A stretch of DNA of 64,000 bases. It comes from CALMEC01 sp964531025. Lineage in GTDB: Bacteria > Actinomycetota > Thermoleophilia > Miltoncostaeales > Miltoncostaeaceae. Below are positions 26,931 through 34,548 of the stretch, in pieces. Within the stretch, counting starts at the first letter, position 1. Each line of letters begins with the position of its first letter. Below the pieces are notes generated by a model, which was given only the letters and a program-made list of their open reading frames with translations, was not told where the DNA came from and made no database searches. The stretch spans positions 434,001 through 498,000 of the forward strand of contig CAZHDY010000001.1 in NCBI GenBank assembly GCA_964531025.1, read 5' to 3'. The translations under genes and the position numbers were made by a program.

Positions 26931-26968
26931 ATCGGTGTCGGCAGACCGGTCGGCCCGCCGACACCGAT
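26931..26968. terminator. Bidirectional hairpin between permease and ppa
   Basis: ATCGGTGTCGGC and its exact complement separated by 14 nt, between two convergent genes and 4 bp past the ppa stop. Confidence 0.65.
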
Positions 26969-26971
26969 TCA

Positions 26972-27520
26972 CTACTTGTCCTTGATCTCTCCGCGGCGCA
27001 GCTTGCGGTAGAGCTCCAGCGATTCCTGGATGACCGTCATAGCCTCGTCGGTACCCATGGGCTCCTCGATCACGACCTCCTTGTGCTCGAGAACCTTGTA
27101 GTCCTGGAAGAAGCGCTGCATCTCACGCATCGTGTGCTTGGGAAGCTCACGGTGATCCCGGTACTCGTTGAACGCCGGGTCGTGGATGCTCACGGCGACG
27201 ATCTTGTCGTCGATGCCCTTGTCGTCGCGCATACGCATCACGCCGATGGCCCGCGCCATCACGATGCTGAGCGGCACGACAGGCTCCTGACCCAGGACGA
27301 GCACGTCCAGGGGGTCACCGTCATCGCAGTAGGTCCGCGGGATGAAGCCGTAGTTGGCCGGGTAGTAGACGGCGCTGTGAAGCACGCGGTCGAGACGGAG
27401 AAGACCGTTCTCCTTGTCGAGCTCGTACTTGTTCTTGCTGCCTTCGGGCACCTCGATGACCACGGGGAAGCCCTGGTCGACCTGGTGCTCGTCGAGATAG
27501 ATGTCGTGCCATGGATGCAT
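26972..27520 (-). CDS. ppa: Inorganic pyrophosphatase (family I)
   Basis: Hydrolyses pyrophosphate to phosphate, pulling biosynthesis forward. 182 residues. Family I motifs: KNKYELDKENGLLRLDR near residue 29, YPANYGFIPRTYCDDGDPLDVLVL near 50-73 with the metal-binding Asp cluster, and KIVAVSIHDPAFNEY. The start at 27520 (MHPWHDIYL) is preferred because a TAGGAT -10 ends 7 nt upstream; an ATG three codons earlier overlaps that element. It is divergent from tRNA-Pro. Confidence 0.93.
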   Translation of the reverse strand: MHPWHDIYLDEHQVDQGFPVVIEVPEGSKNKYELDKENGLLRLDRVLHSAVYYPANYGFIPRTYCDDGDPLDVLVLGQEPVVPLSIVMARAIGVMRMRDDKGIDDKIVAVSIHDPAFNEYRDHRELPKHTMREMQRFFQDYKVLEHKEVVIEEPMGTDEAMTVIQESLELYRKLRRGEIKDK

Positions 27521-27527
27521 GCCGGGC

Positions 27528-27533
27528 ATCCTA
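27528..27533 (-). promoter_or_regulatory. -10 element of ppa (leaderless)
   Basis: TAGGAT on the minus strand, 7 nt from the chosen ATG. Confidence 0.5.
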
Positions 27534-27630
27534 GAGCATTGGCTTCCTTCGGTCTCCCGCTCCGACATGTCCCCGTATCCACGATCCCACCGAACCAGCC
27601 ATCTCGGAATTCCACCGGTCGGGGGGCTGG

Positions 27631-27636
27631 TACACT
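27631..27636 (+). promoter_or_regulatory. -10 element of tRNA-Pro
   Basis: TACACT, 9 nt before the mature 5' end of the tRNA. Confidence 0.45.
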
Positions 27637-27645
27637 CGTCGCGCT

Positions 27646-27719
27646 CGGGACGTGGCGCAGTCTGGTAGCGCACTCGCTTTGGGAGCGAGGGGTCGCCAGT
27701 TCGAATCTGGCCGTCCCGA
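27646..27719 (+). tRNA. tRNA-Pro (TGG)
   Basis: Full cloverleaf: acceptor CGGGACG/CGTCCCG, D-arm with TGGTAGCGC, anticodon stem CTCGC/GCGAG around loop TTTGGGA (anticodon TGG at 27680-27682), T-arm with GGTTCGAA-type loop (here AGTTCGAATCT). Discriminator base A; the CCA end is not encoded. Confidence 0.95.
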
Positions 27720-27810
27720 TCGGGCACCGAAGCATGGTGTGATCATCCGTCGGCTCTCGATTACCCTTCTCCACGGCCCGCCGTCGCTGCCCCCGGCAAC
27801 CGCGGGGCAC

Positions 27811-27816
27811 TAGGGT
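27811..27816 (+). promoter_or_regulatory. -10 element of the DNA ligase gene (leaderless)
   Basis: TAGGGT, 6 nt before the ATG at 27823. Confidence 0.55.
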
Positions 27817-27822
27817 GTCGGC

Positions 27823-28788
27823 ATGGATCTCCCGCTCGCTCCTCCTCTCGAGCCGCAGCTGGCGAAGCCCGCAAAGGTCGACCCGGCCAAGATCGCCACG
27901 GACGGGGATCTCGTCCCCATCGGGAACGAATGGGCCTACGAACGGAAGCTCGACGGATTCCGCGCCATCGTCTTCGTCGACGGCGACGAGGTCTACGTCC
28001 AGTCACGCGGCAAGAAGCCGCTGCACCGGTACTTTCCCGAGATCACGTTCCCCGCAGGACGTTATGTCGTGGACGGCGAGATCATCATCGAGAACCGGGA
28101 ACGCGAGAACTTCGAGGCGCTCCAGATGCGCCTCCACCCCGCCGAGTCGCGCATCACGCGCCTCGCCGGCGAGATCCCGGCGGTCTTCGTCGCATTCGAT
28201 CTCCTCGCCCTGGGCGACGACGCCTATCTGGAGCGCCCGTGGCACGAGCGGCGCGCGGCACTGGAGCGGCAGGATGGCCTGCGCATCGCCGAGGTGGTGA
28301 CCGACGTGGCCGACGCCCGTGACTGGCTGCGGACCGCGGAGGGCGTCATCGCCAAGGAGCGCGACGCGCCGTACCTCCCGGGCAAGCGTGCGGGGATGAT
28401 GAAGATCAAGCGCATCCGTACCCTCGACGCGGTCGTCGCCGGTTGGCGCCCCGGGAAGGAGGAGGGCACGGTGGGGTCCCTCATCCTCGGGCTGTACGAC
28501 ACCGACGGCGAGCTGCGGATCGTGGGTCACACCTCCGGCTTCAGGGCCAAGGAGAAGCGCGAGCTGGTGGACGTGCTCGCGCCCTACGAGACCGGTGAGC
28601 GCGGCTCGGCCGACGCCAGCCGCTGGTCCGCGGATCGCGATCTCGAGTGGGTGGCGCTGCGTCCCGAGCTTGTCGTCGAGGTGACGTACGACCACTCGAG
28701 CGGCGGGCGCATCCGACACGGCACGAAGCTCCTGCGCTTCCGTGACGACCGTGACGCGCGGTCCTGCGGGTACGACCAGCTGGACTAG
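27823..28788 (+). CDS. ligC: ATP-dependent DNA ligase, LigC type
   Basis: Seals nicks in repair; bacterial LigC works with end-joining and ribonucleotide repair proteins. 321 residues: nucleotidyltransferase domain (about 1-210) with adenylated lysine K42 in YERKLDGFRA (motif I), VDGE (83-86), motif IV AEGVIAKERD and motif V MMKIKR, then an OB domain. It lacks polymerase and nuclease domains, which LigD would have. The LigD-type polymerase gene lies 0.8 kb away on the other strand, so the two activities are split here. Confidence 0.9.
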   Translation: MDLPLAPPLEPQLAKPAKVDPAKIATDGDLVPIGNEWAYERKLDGFRAIVFVDGDEVYVQSRGKKPLHRYFPEITFPAGRYVVDGEIIIENRERENFEALQMRLHPAESRITRLAGEIPAVFVAFDLLALGDDAYLERPWHERRAALERQDGLRIAEVVTDVADARDWLRTAEGVIAKERDAPYLPGKRAGMMKIKRIRTLDAVVAGWRPGKEEGTVGSLILGLYDTDGELRIVGHTSGFRAKEKRELVDVLAPYETGERGSADASRWSADRDLEWVALRPELVVEVTYDHSSGGRIRHGTKLLRFRDDRDARSCGYDQLD

Positions 28789-28818
28789 CCAGCCGTCACT
28801 TACCCACGACTGACACCG

Positions 28819-29553
28819 TCATCCCCGCATTCCCTCAGCCATTGCGCCGATAGCATGAATGACGTCCTCGTCGGTGAACCGGCCCTGCATGTGTCCCGAG
28901 CCACGCTCCTGTGCGTGCAGGCTCACCAGGTACCCATGCCCACCCTGATTCCAGATCAGGACGATGTGTCCGGCATGCATGCTCGGCTCCTCGTCATATG
29001 AAGACAGACGAACGATGAGCGCCTTCTCGTCACCCACCCTGAAATGGCGCACGACACGCGCATGATCCAAGCCGAAGCCGAACCATGCTCCGCTCGCGCC
29101 CGGCCACGGCGAACCTGCGCTGCCATCCAGTCGGAACTCGGTCGTGCTGCCTCCGACCGTCACGTGCCCGTTCGCGAGCAGCGCCCCTTGGCGGCCGTCG
29201 CCGGCCGTCTGATAACTGATCAGATAGGTGTCCTGTGTCCCCGAGAAGACCCGCCCCTTGGTGAGGGGCGCAACCGCCGGACGGTTGAAGCGAGGGAGAA
29301 GGCGAGGACAGAGGACCGGGAACGCCTTCTGCCCTCTCAGCGACTCGCAGGTCTGTGCCGCCCTTCGGGGCGTACTGCCCAGGGCGATGTGACCGGGGCC
29401 TTCGGTGCTGTTCGACGTCGTCGTATCGGTGATGACCGCATGGATCGTGTCGGTCTGCGCGTTCGAACCACAGCCGGTCCCGGCGATGGGCAGAAGCACC
29501 GCCAGAGCGACTGAGAGGAAGGTTCCTCGCCTCCTGCCGATGATCGGGGTCAC
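28819..29553 (-). CDS. Secreted or lipid-anchored protein of unknown function
   Basis: 244 residues: basic N-terminus, hydrophobic segment (about 12-25) and a cysteine in the IAGTGC context that resembles, but does not fully match, a lipobox. The mature part has a Thr/Ser-rich linker, then a beta-rich domain with TYLISYQTAGDGRQG, EFRLDGSAGSPWPG and a C-terminal DEDVIHAIGAMAEGM helix. No family recognised. GTG at 29553 is chosen because AGG lies 6 nt upstream; GTG at 29565 is an alternative. It follows the polymerase gene by less than 20 bp and is probably cotranscribed with it, though no link in function is evident. Confidence 0.6.
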   Translation of the reverse strand: MTPIIGRRRGTFLSVALAVLLPIAGTGCGSNAQTDTIHAVITDTTTSNSTEGPGHIALGSTPRRAAQTCESLRGQKAFPVLCPRLLPRFNRPAVAPLTKGRVFSGTQDTYLISYQTAGDGRQGALLANGHVTVGGSTTEFRLDGSAGSPWPGASGAWFGFGLDHARVVRHFRVGDEKALIVRLSSYDEEPSMHAGHIVLIWNQGGHGYLVSLHAQERGSGHMQGRFTDEDVIHAIGAMAEGMRG

Positions 29554-29572
29554 TCGTTTCCTCACATCGGCA

Positions 29573-30661
29573 TTACGTGTCGATGCGGTTGCCCTCGGCG
29601 TCCCAGTGCTCGGCGACCTTCTTCGAGGGCTGCACGCGCGGTGGCTCTCCCGGCATCTTCGGATGATCCGGAGGGAAGTTCATCTCACCGCCCGGCAGCG
29701 TCTCCCAGAGGTCGAGCAGCACCTCCAGCGAATGCTCGGTCTCGTCGATCTCCGCCCACGGGTCACCGTCCTCCAGATACGCGGGCACCGTGGTGAGGTT
29801 GAACTCGCGTGGGTCGGCCAGCTCCGCCAGGCGGGCCCAGCTCAGCGGGGTGCTGACCGGCGCGCCCGGCCGGGGGCGGAGTGACCATGCACCCGCCACC
29901 GTACGGTCGCGCAGGTTCTGATTGATGTCGAGGAAGACGGAGCCCGTGGGGCGCTCCTCCTTCCACCAGTTCAGGGTGACACCGACGTCCCGGCGCTCCA
30001 GCTCGCGACCGAGGCCGATGGCCGCGTGGCGCACCTGGTCGAACCCATAGCGGGTCGCGATGCGCACGTAGATGTGGATGCCGCGGTTGCCGCTGGTCTT
30101 GACGAAGCCGTGCAGCCCGAGTTCCTCCAGCAGCTCACGTGTGGCCTCGGCAACCCTCTTGACGTCCTCGAACGTCGCCCCCTCCTGCGGATCGAGGTCG
30201 AGGCGAAGCTCGTCCGGGTGCTCCACGTCGGACGCGCGAACGGCCCAGGGGTGGAAGGTCAGCGTGCCCATGTGCGCGGCCCACACCGCGGCGGCCGGCT
30301 CGGTCAGGCAGAGCTCGTCGATGGGACGCCCGTTCGGAGTGGTGACGCGACATGTCTCCACCCAGGCGGGTGCTCCCTTGGGCAGCCGCTTCGAGTAGAA
30401 GCCGTCACCGGTCTGTTGGCCGCCGGGTCCGACCGACAGGGTCATGCCGTCGCGCCAGCCGCCCGGCCAGCGTTCCAACGCGACGGGACGCTGTCCGTTC
30501 GCGTGCATGAAGGCATCGGCGACCGCCGCGAAGTACTCGCAGACCTGGAGCTTCGTGATGTCGGGGGTCCGATCGGTCGCCTCGTAGACGACCCGATCCG
30601 GGCTGGAGACGCGGACCTCCCGCTCTCCGACCGTTATCAACGCTGCAGGTGACTTCGCCAT
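29573..30661 (-). CDS. LigD-type polymerase domain protein (primase-polymerase)
   Basis: Archaeo-eukaryotic primase-like polymerase related to the PolDom of LigD, which fills gaps with ribonucleotides during end joining or excision repair. 362 residues, polymerase only. Catalytic acids are visible: D155 and D157 in LRLDLDPQ and D245 in SVFLDINQN; the phosphate-binding motif KTSGNRGIHIYV (about 188-199) carries the His. The ATG at 30661 has GGAGGG 8 nt upstream. No Ku gene is in the window. Confidence 0.9.
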   Translation of the reverse strand: MAKSPAALITVGEREVRVSSPDRVVYEATDRTPDITKLQVCEYFAAVADAFMHANGQRPVALERWPGGWRDGMTLSVGPGGQQTGDGFYSKRLPKGAPAWVETCRVTTPNGRPIDELCLTEPAAAVWAAHMGTLTFHPWAVRASDVEHPDELRLDLDPQEGATFEDVKRVAEATRELLEELGLHGFVKTSGNRGIHIYVRIATRYGFDQVRHAAIGLGRELERRDVGVTLNWWKEERPTGSVFLDINQNLRDRTVAGAWSLRPRPGAPVSTPLSWARLAELADPREFNLTTVPAYLEDGDPWAEIDETEHSLEVLLDLWETLPGGEMNFPPDHPKMPGEPPRVQPSKKVAEHWDAEGNRIDT

Positions 30662-30738
30662 GTGCGTTCCCTCCCCGGCCACCATAGGGGTTTGACGCTC
30701 TCGTATGAGTGACGACACACTTTCCCCGCACCGTGCGG

Positions 30739-30754
30739 TGTTTCACGTGAAACG
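30739..30754. promoter_or_regulatory. Candidate parS (ParB-binding) site
   Basis: TGTTTCACGTGAAACG matches the bacterial parS consensus TGTTNCACGTGAAACA at 15 of 16 bases, including the perfect 14-bp palindrome GTTTCACGTGAAAC. It is intergenic, between gltX and the polymerase gene. Confidence 0.7.
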
Positions 30755-30764
30755 TCCCAGCCCT

Positions 30765-30799
30765 GTGGCAGTCCGGGTGCCTGGCACCCGGACTGCCAC
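30765..30799. repeat. Perfect 17-bp inverted repeat with GTGCCTGGCAC core
   Basis: GTGGCAGTCCGGGTGCC, one central T, then its exact complement. It lies 46 bp past the gltX stop and could terminate gltX, but its core belongs to the dispersed repeat. Short direct repeats CGTATGAGTNNCGACAC lie at 30702 and 30799. Confidence 0.7.
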
Positions 30800-30821
30800 G
30801 TATGAGTTGCGACACGAACGT

Positions 30822-30836
30822 CGGCACGTCGTGCCG
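30822..30836 (-). terminator. Small hairpin 3' of gltX
   Basis: CGGCACG-T-CGTGCCG directly after the gltX stop codon; it may act with the larger palindrome beyond it. Confidence 0.35.
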
Positions 30837-30844
30837 GCTTCATG

Positions 30845-32323
30845 TCATTGTGACGTCTGCCACTCCTCCGCCAGGCGACCCAACGCGTCCCGATACCTCT
30901 CGACGGTCGCTTCGCGTCCCGCCAGCCAGATGCTCTCGTACACACCGGTCGACACCGGACGACCGGTGACGGCGATCCGCTGCGGTTCGAGGAAATCGCG
31001 GGCATTGGCACCGAGGATGTGGAGTTCGTCCTGGAGCGCGTCCTTGATCGACTGCAACTCCCAGTCGGTGAGCGCCTCCAGGCGTCCCAGCCCACCCCCG
31101 ACGTACTGGACGCCCTGGCGCACGTCACCTGAGATCCTCGCCCAGGCCTCCGGGTCCATGGCGAACGGCTCGAAGAGCCACCCGGCCAGGTTGACGTACT
31201 CACTGAGCTTCGTGATCTTGCCCTTCACCGCCGGGGCGCTGCGACGAGCGATCTCCTCCGCCGTCTCACCGCCGTGCGCGTCGATGAACCCCGTGGAACG
31301 GAGATACTCGACAAGTGCGTCGGCGAACCTGTCCGGATCCATCATGCGCAGATAGCGGCCATGCATGACCTCCGTCTTGCGGAGGTCGAACACCGCGGGG
31401 CTCTTCGAGATGCGCCCGACGCTGAACGCCTCGACGAGCTCGGACATCGAGAAGCGCTCGGTCTTGTCGTCGAAGCTCCAACCGAGGAGCGCCAGCGAGT
31501 TGCACAGCGGCTCGGCCAGGAACCCGTCGGCCTCGAACTCCTCGACCGATGCCGCGCCGTGCCGCTTGGACAGGCGCTTCTTGTCGGGACCGAGGATGAG
31601 CGGGATGTGCGCGTACGTCGGCGGCTCGGCACCAAGCGCACGCATGACGAGCATCTGCTTGGGGGTGTTGGAGATGTGGTCCTCGCCGCGGATGACATGG
31701 GTGATGCCCATCTCGACGTCGTCGACGGCGGCCGCCAGGTTGTAGGTGGGCGTGCCGTCGCTCCGCGCGACGACGAAGTCCTCGATGTTGTCGTGGCCGA
31801 AGGTGACCGTGCCGCGGACCATGTCCTCGATCACCGTCTCGCCGGGCACAGGCACGGCGAAGCGCCAGACGGGCACCCGCCCCTCCTCCTCGAACCGCGC
31901 GAGCTCCTCGTCCGAGTAGTCGCGACGGCCGCGGACCACCGGCGCGCGCTTGTCACGCCGCGCAGCCGCGCGCTGCTCGTCGAGTTCCTCCGCGGTCTCG
32001 TAGGCCGGATATACCGCCCCGGATTCCTTGAGCCGTGCGATGGCGTCGCGGTAGACGTCGTCACGCTCGCTCTGCCGGTACGGCCCCTCGTCCCAGTCGA
32101 GGCCCATCCACGAAAGCACGCGGAGGATCTCGGCCTCGCTCTCCGGGGTCGAGCGTTCGCGGTCGGTGTCCTCCAGCCGGAGGATGAACGTCCCCCCGGT
32201 CTTGCGCGCGATGAGCCAGTTGAAGAGCGCGGTACGCGCTCCACCGACGTGGAGGCTGCCGGTGGGGCTCGGCGCGAAGCGCACCCGGCAGGGTTCTGTG
32301 ATCTCGGGTCTCTTTGGTGGCAC
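30845..32323 (-). CDS. gltX: Glutamyl-tRNA synthetase
   Basis: Charges tRNA-Glu (and tRNA-Gln where the amidotransferase route is used). Class I synthetase of 492 residues. HIGH motif as HVGG in RFAPSPTGSLHVGGARTA, KMSKS motif as KRLSKRHG near 255. The C-terminal anticodon-binding domain is complete. The start is GTG at 32323; a TATCCT -10 lies exactly 6 nt upstream, overlapping the nfo -10 on the other strand. Confidence 0.95.
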   Translation of the reverse strand: MPPKRPEITEPCRVRFAPSPTGSLHVGGARTALFNWLIARKTGGTFILRLEDTDRERSTPESEAEILRVLSWMGLDWDEGPYRQSERDDVYRDAIARLKESGAVYPAYETAEELDEQRAAARRDKRAPVVRGRRDYSDEELARFEEEGRVPVWRFAVPVPGETVIEDMVRGTVTFGHDNIEDFVVARSDGTPTYNLAAAVDDVEMGITHVIRGEDHISNTPKQMLVMRALGAEPPTYAHIPLILGPDKKRLSKRHGAASVEEFEADGFLAEPLCNSLALLGWSFDDKTERFSMSELVEAFSVGRISKSPAVFDLRKTEVMHGRYLRMMDPDRFADALVEYLRSTGFIDAHGGETAEEIARRSAPAVKGKITKLSEYVNLAGWLFEPFAMDPEAWARISGDVRQGVQYVGGGLGRLEALTDWELQSIKDALQDELHILGANARDFLEPQRIAVTGRPVSTGVYESIWLAGREATVERYRDALGRLAEEWQTSQ

Positions 32324-32328
32324 GACGG

Positions 32329-32335
32329 TAGGATA
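32329..32335. promoter_or_regulatory. Overlapping divergent -10 elements of gltX and nfo
   Basis: The 7-bp TAGGATA reads TAGGAT on the plus strand (32329-32334, 6 nt to the nfo GTG) and TATCCT on the minus strand (32330-32335, 6 nt to the gltX GTG). Only 17 bp separate the two start codons. Confidence 0.65.
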
Positions 32336-32340
32336 GCCAT

Positions 32341-33249
32341 GTGAGATTCGGCGCCCACGTCTCGGCCGCCGGAGGCATCTCGAAGGCCATCGACCGCGGT
32401 CAGGCCATCGGCTGCGAGAGCCTCCAGGTGTTCACCCACAATCCCCGGACCTGGAATCCGATCAACCACAAGGACGCCGAGATCGCGGCGTTCCGCGAGA
32501 AGGTCGCGGCCACCGGGATCGGTCCCGTCGTGTCGCACGGGCTCTACCTCATCAACCTCGGCGCACCGGACATCGAGCAGCCGACCGGCCCGCCCGGGAA
32601 GCCGACCACGAAAACGCGGAACATCTACCGCGCATCCCAGGAGAGCCTGCGTCAGCATCTCGAGATCGGTGATCGTCTGGGCCTGACGGGCGTCGTCCTC
32701 CACGTCGGCTCGTCGAAGGGCAGCACACTGGAGGAATCCATCGACCGCATCGGCACGGCGATCGCCGCCGCCTTCGACGACCAGGACGGCGACTGCGCCG
32801 TCTACCTGGAGAACACGGCCGGCGCCGGCGACACCATCGGCCGGACGTTCGAGCAACTCCGCGACGTGTTCACCGCTGTCGACCACCCCAGCCGCCTCGG
32901 ATTCTGTCTCGACACCCAGCACCTCTATGCGAGTGGATACCCCATCCAGGAGCCCGACGGCATCGACCGGGTCCTCGACGAGTTCGACCGGATCGTCGGC
33001 ATCGACCGGCTCCGCTGCTTCCACCTGAACGACTCGCTGACGGCCTTCGGCTCGAACCGTGACCGCCATGCCAACATCGGTGAGGGTGAGATCGGCGAGG
33101 ACGGCTTCCGCCGCATCCTGGGCCATCCCGCCATTCAAGGCCTGCCGGCCATCCTCGAGGTTCCCGGCTCGGGTGACGGTCCGGATACGGACAACATGGA
33201 GCGCATCCGACGGCTCCACCAGGAAGGCCTGGACGCGCGCGGAGGGTGA
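32341..33249 (+). CDS. nfo: Endonuclease IV (AP endonuclease)
   Basis: Zinc-dependent TIM-barrel enzyme that cuts 5' of abasic sites in base excision repair. 302 residues. Signatures: RFGAHVSAAGGI at the start, VLHVGSSKG near 119, YLENTAGAGD near 159, FCLDTQHLYASG near 188 and FHLNDS near 221, which together supply the His/Glu/Asp zinc ligands. It starts with GTG, probably leaderless, and joins udgB and the ligase/polymerase genes in a repair-rich stretch. Confidence 0.94.
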   Translation: MRFGAHVSAAGGISKAIDRGQAIGCESLQVFTHNPRTWNPINHKDAEIAAFREKVAATGIGPVVSHGLYLINLGAPDIEQPTGPPGKPTTKTRNIYRASQESLRQHLEIGDRLGLTGVVLHVGSSKGSTLEESIDRIGTAIAAAFDDQDGDCAVYLENTAGAGDTIGRTFEQLRDVFTAVDHPSRLGFCLDTQHLYASGYPIQEPDGIDRVLDEFDRIVGIDRLRCFHLNDSLTAFGSNRDRHANIGEGEIGEDGFRRILGHPAIQGLPAILEVPGSGDGPDTDNMERIRRLHQEGLDARGG

Positions 33250-33264
33250 GGCCTCCGGAAAAAC

Positions 33265-33804
33265 TCAGTCTCCGAACGGCAGCGGTGTCGCCAGGGCCTC
33301 GAAGCCCGGGACCTCCCACAGCGGCATGACTCCCGCATCGGCGACCAATGACACGACCGGACGTGGCGCAGCGCCGTAGCGGGCGATGTGGACGGCCAAC
33401 GGCGGCTCGTCCACGCGGAAGCGCGAGCAGACGAGGTCATCGAGCGCATCCGGATCCGCGCTCGGGCCGCGGAAGACGATGAGCGCCGACCCCGACGGCC
33501 CGTCGACCCCCATCCACAGTCCGTCGGGCTCGTCATGGAAGCGGAAGAGGCCGGCGCCGGCGTGACCCGACTCGCGGAACGCGGGTGCCCGCGCCGCAGC
33601 CGCGGTCAACGTCCATTGGACCACCTCCTGCGACGACAGGATGTACGTCCAATCCGAGGTCACCAGCATCAGGTGGAGGATCTGTCGAGGGTGGCGCTCA
33701 CCGAGCCCGGGATCGACGAAGAGGCCGACCCCGCCATCCTCGGCGTCCGAGTGCTCCGGTGCACCTCCCATCCACTCGGGAGGAAAGCCTTCCCCGTCCG
33801 TCAT
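33265..33804 (-). CDS. Hypothetical protein
   Basis: 179 residues, no signal peptide or helix of membrane type. Segments such as ILHLMLVTSDWTYILSSQEVVQWTL and a C-terminal AGVMPLWEVPGFEALATPLPF suggest a compact alpha/beta domain of the SseB or enhanced-serine-sensitivity kind, but this is weak. Start at 33804 (MTDGEGFPP) avoids overlap with the broken cyclase gene 25 bp upstream. Function unknown. Confidence 0.55.
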   Translation of the reverse strand: MTDGEGFPPEWMGGAPEHSDAEDGGVGLFVDPGLGERHPRQILHLMLVTSDWTYILSSQEVVQWTLTAAAARAPAFRESGHAGAGLFRFHDEPDGLWMGVDGPSGSALIVFRGPSADPDALDDLVCSRFRVDEPPLAVHIARYGAAPRPVVSLVADAGVMPLWEVPGFEALATPLPFGD

Positions 33805-33829
33805 CGCGCACCCTGGTCCACGTGCGTCC

Positions 33830-34548
33830 TCATGACCCGGCTCCGCGCGGCACCAGTGCCAGCACCCGCGCGGGCGCTCCCGACCCGCCGGCCAGACGAA
33901 TCGGCGCCACCACGAGCCAGGTTCCACGGGACGGAAGCCGGTCCAGCCCCACAAGACCCTCCACGTGCCAGATACCCGCTCCCAGCGTCAGACGATGAAC
34001 GGGAAGCTCCTCGCTCCGTCCGACCTCCACACGCTCAGCGTGTCGATGCCGATCCCCACAACCCCGCGCGTGATCAGGTGTCGTGCCGCCGGGATGTCGA
34101 GCCCCGGACACCGCGCCTCATCGATCCCGATGTAGGAGGCCGGGTCGCCCACGTGGCGATCCCAACCCGTGCGGATGAGGACGACGTCACCGCGCGCGAT
34201 CGATCCGTGACGCGCCTCGAACGCGAGGACGACGTCGACGCCGACCGCGGCATCGGGATCGTCGCCCACGCTCGCCCGGGCGTCGATGACGACAGCCGGG
34301 CGTACGAGTCGGCGAGACGCGATGTCGTCCACCGTGGCGCCGCCCTCCACGACGTGGGCCGGCGCATCCACATGTGTGCCCAGGTGCTCGGGCATCGCGA
34401 TGCGGCGCGCGAAGTACCCGTCGTCACGCACATCGGCCGTCGTGGTCACCTCGACAGACCCGTCGCCGGGCCAGACGGCGGTGGCGAGTCCGATCGTCTG
34501 CGTCAGATCGACGACATCCGCGTTCGCGAGGGAGAGGGTGTCATTCAT
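33830..34548 (-). pseudogene. Frameshifted cyclase-family hydrolase (kynurenine formamidase-like)
   Basis: The first frame (from ATG at 34548) gives a cyclase-family protein with the metal motif HLGTHVDAPAH near residue 55, but after GIDTLSV it runs to a stop at 33988. The missing C-terminal third, GRSEELPVHRLTLGAGIW to GGSGAPARVLALV, is intact in another frame and ends at 33830. Removing two bases (one GT unit) from the GTGTG run at about 34034-34042 restores one continuous protein of about 238 residues. So this is a recent 2-bp insertion, a sequencing error or, less likely, programmed frameshifting. The start overlaps the kinase stop by 8 bp. Confidence 0.75.

Noticed and set aside
27811..30840. 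New defence island around ligase and polymerase
   Set aside because: The genes fit known repair proteins (LigC, LigD-type PolDom), and no nuclease, helicase or toxin gene accompanies them.
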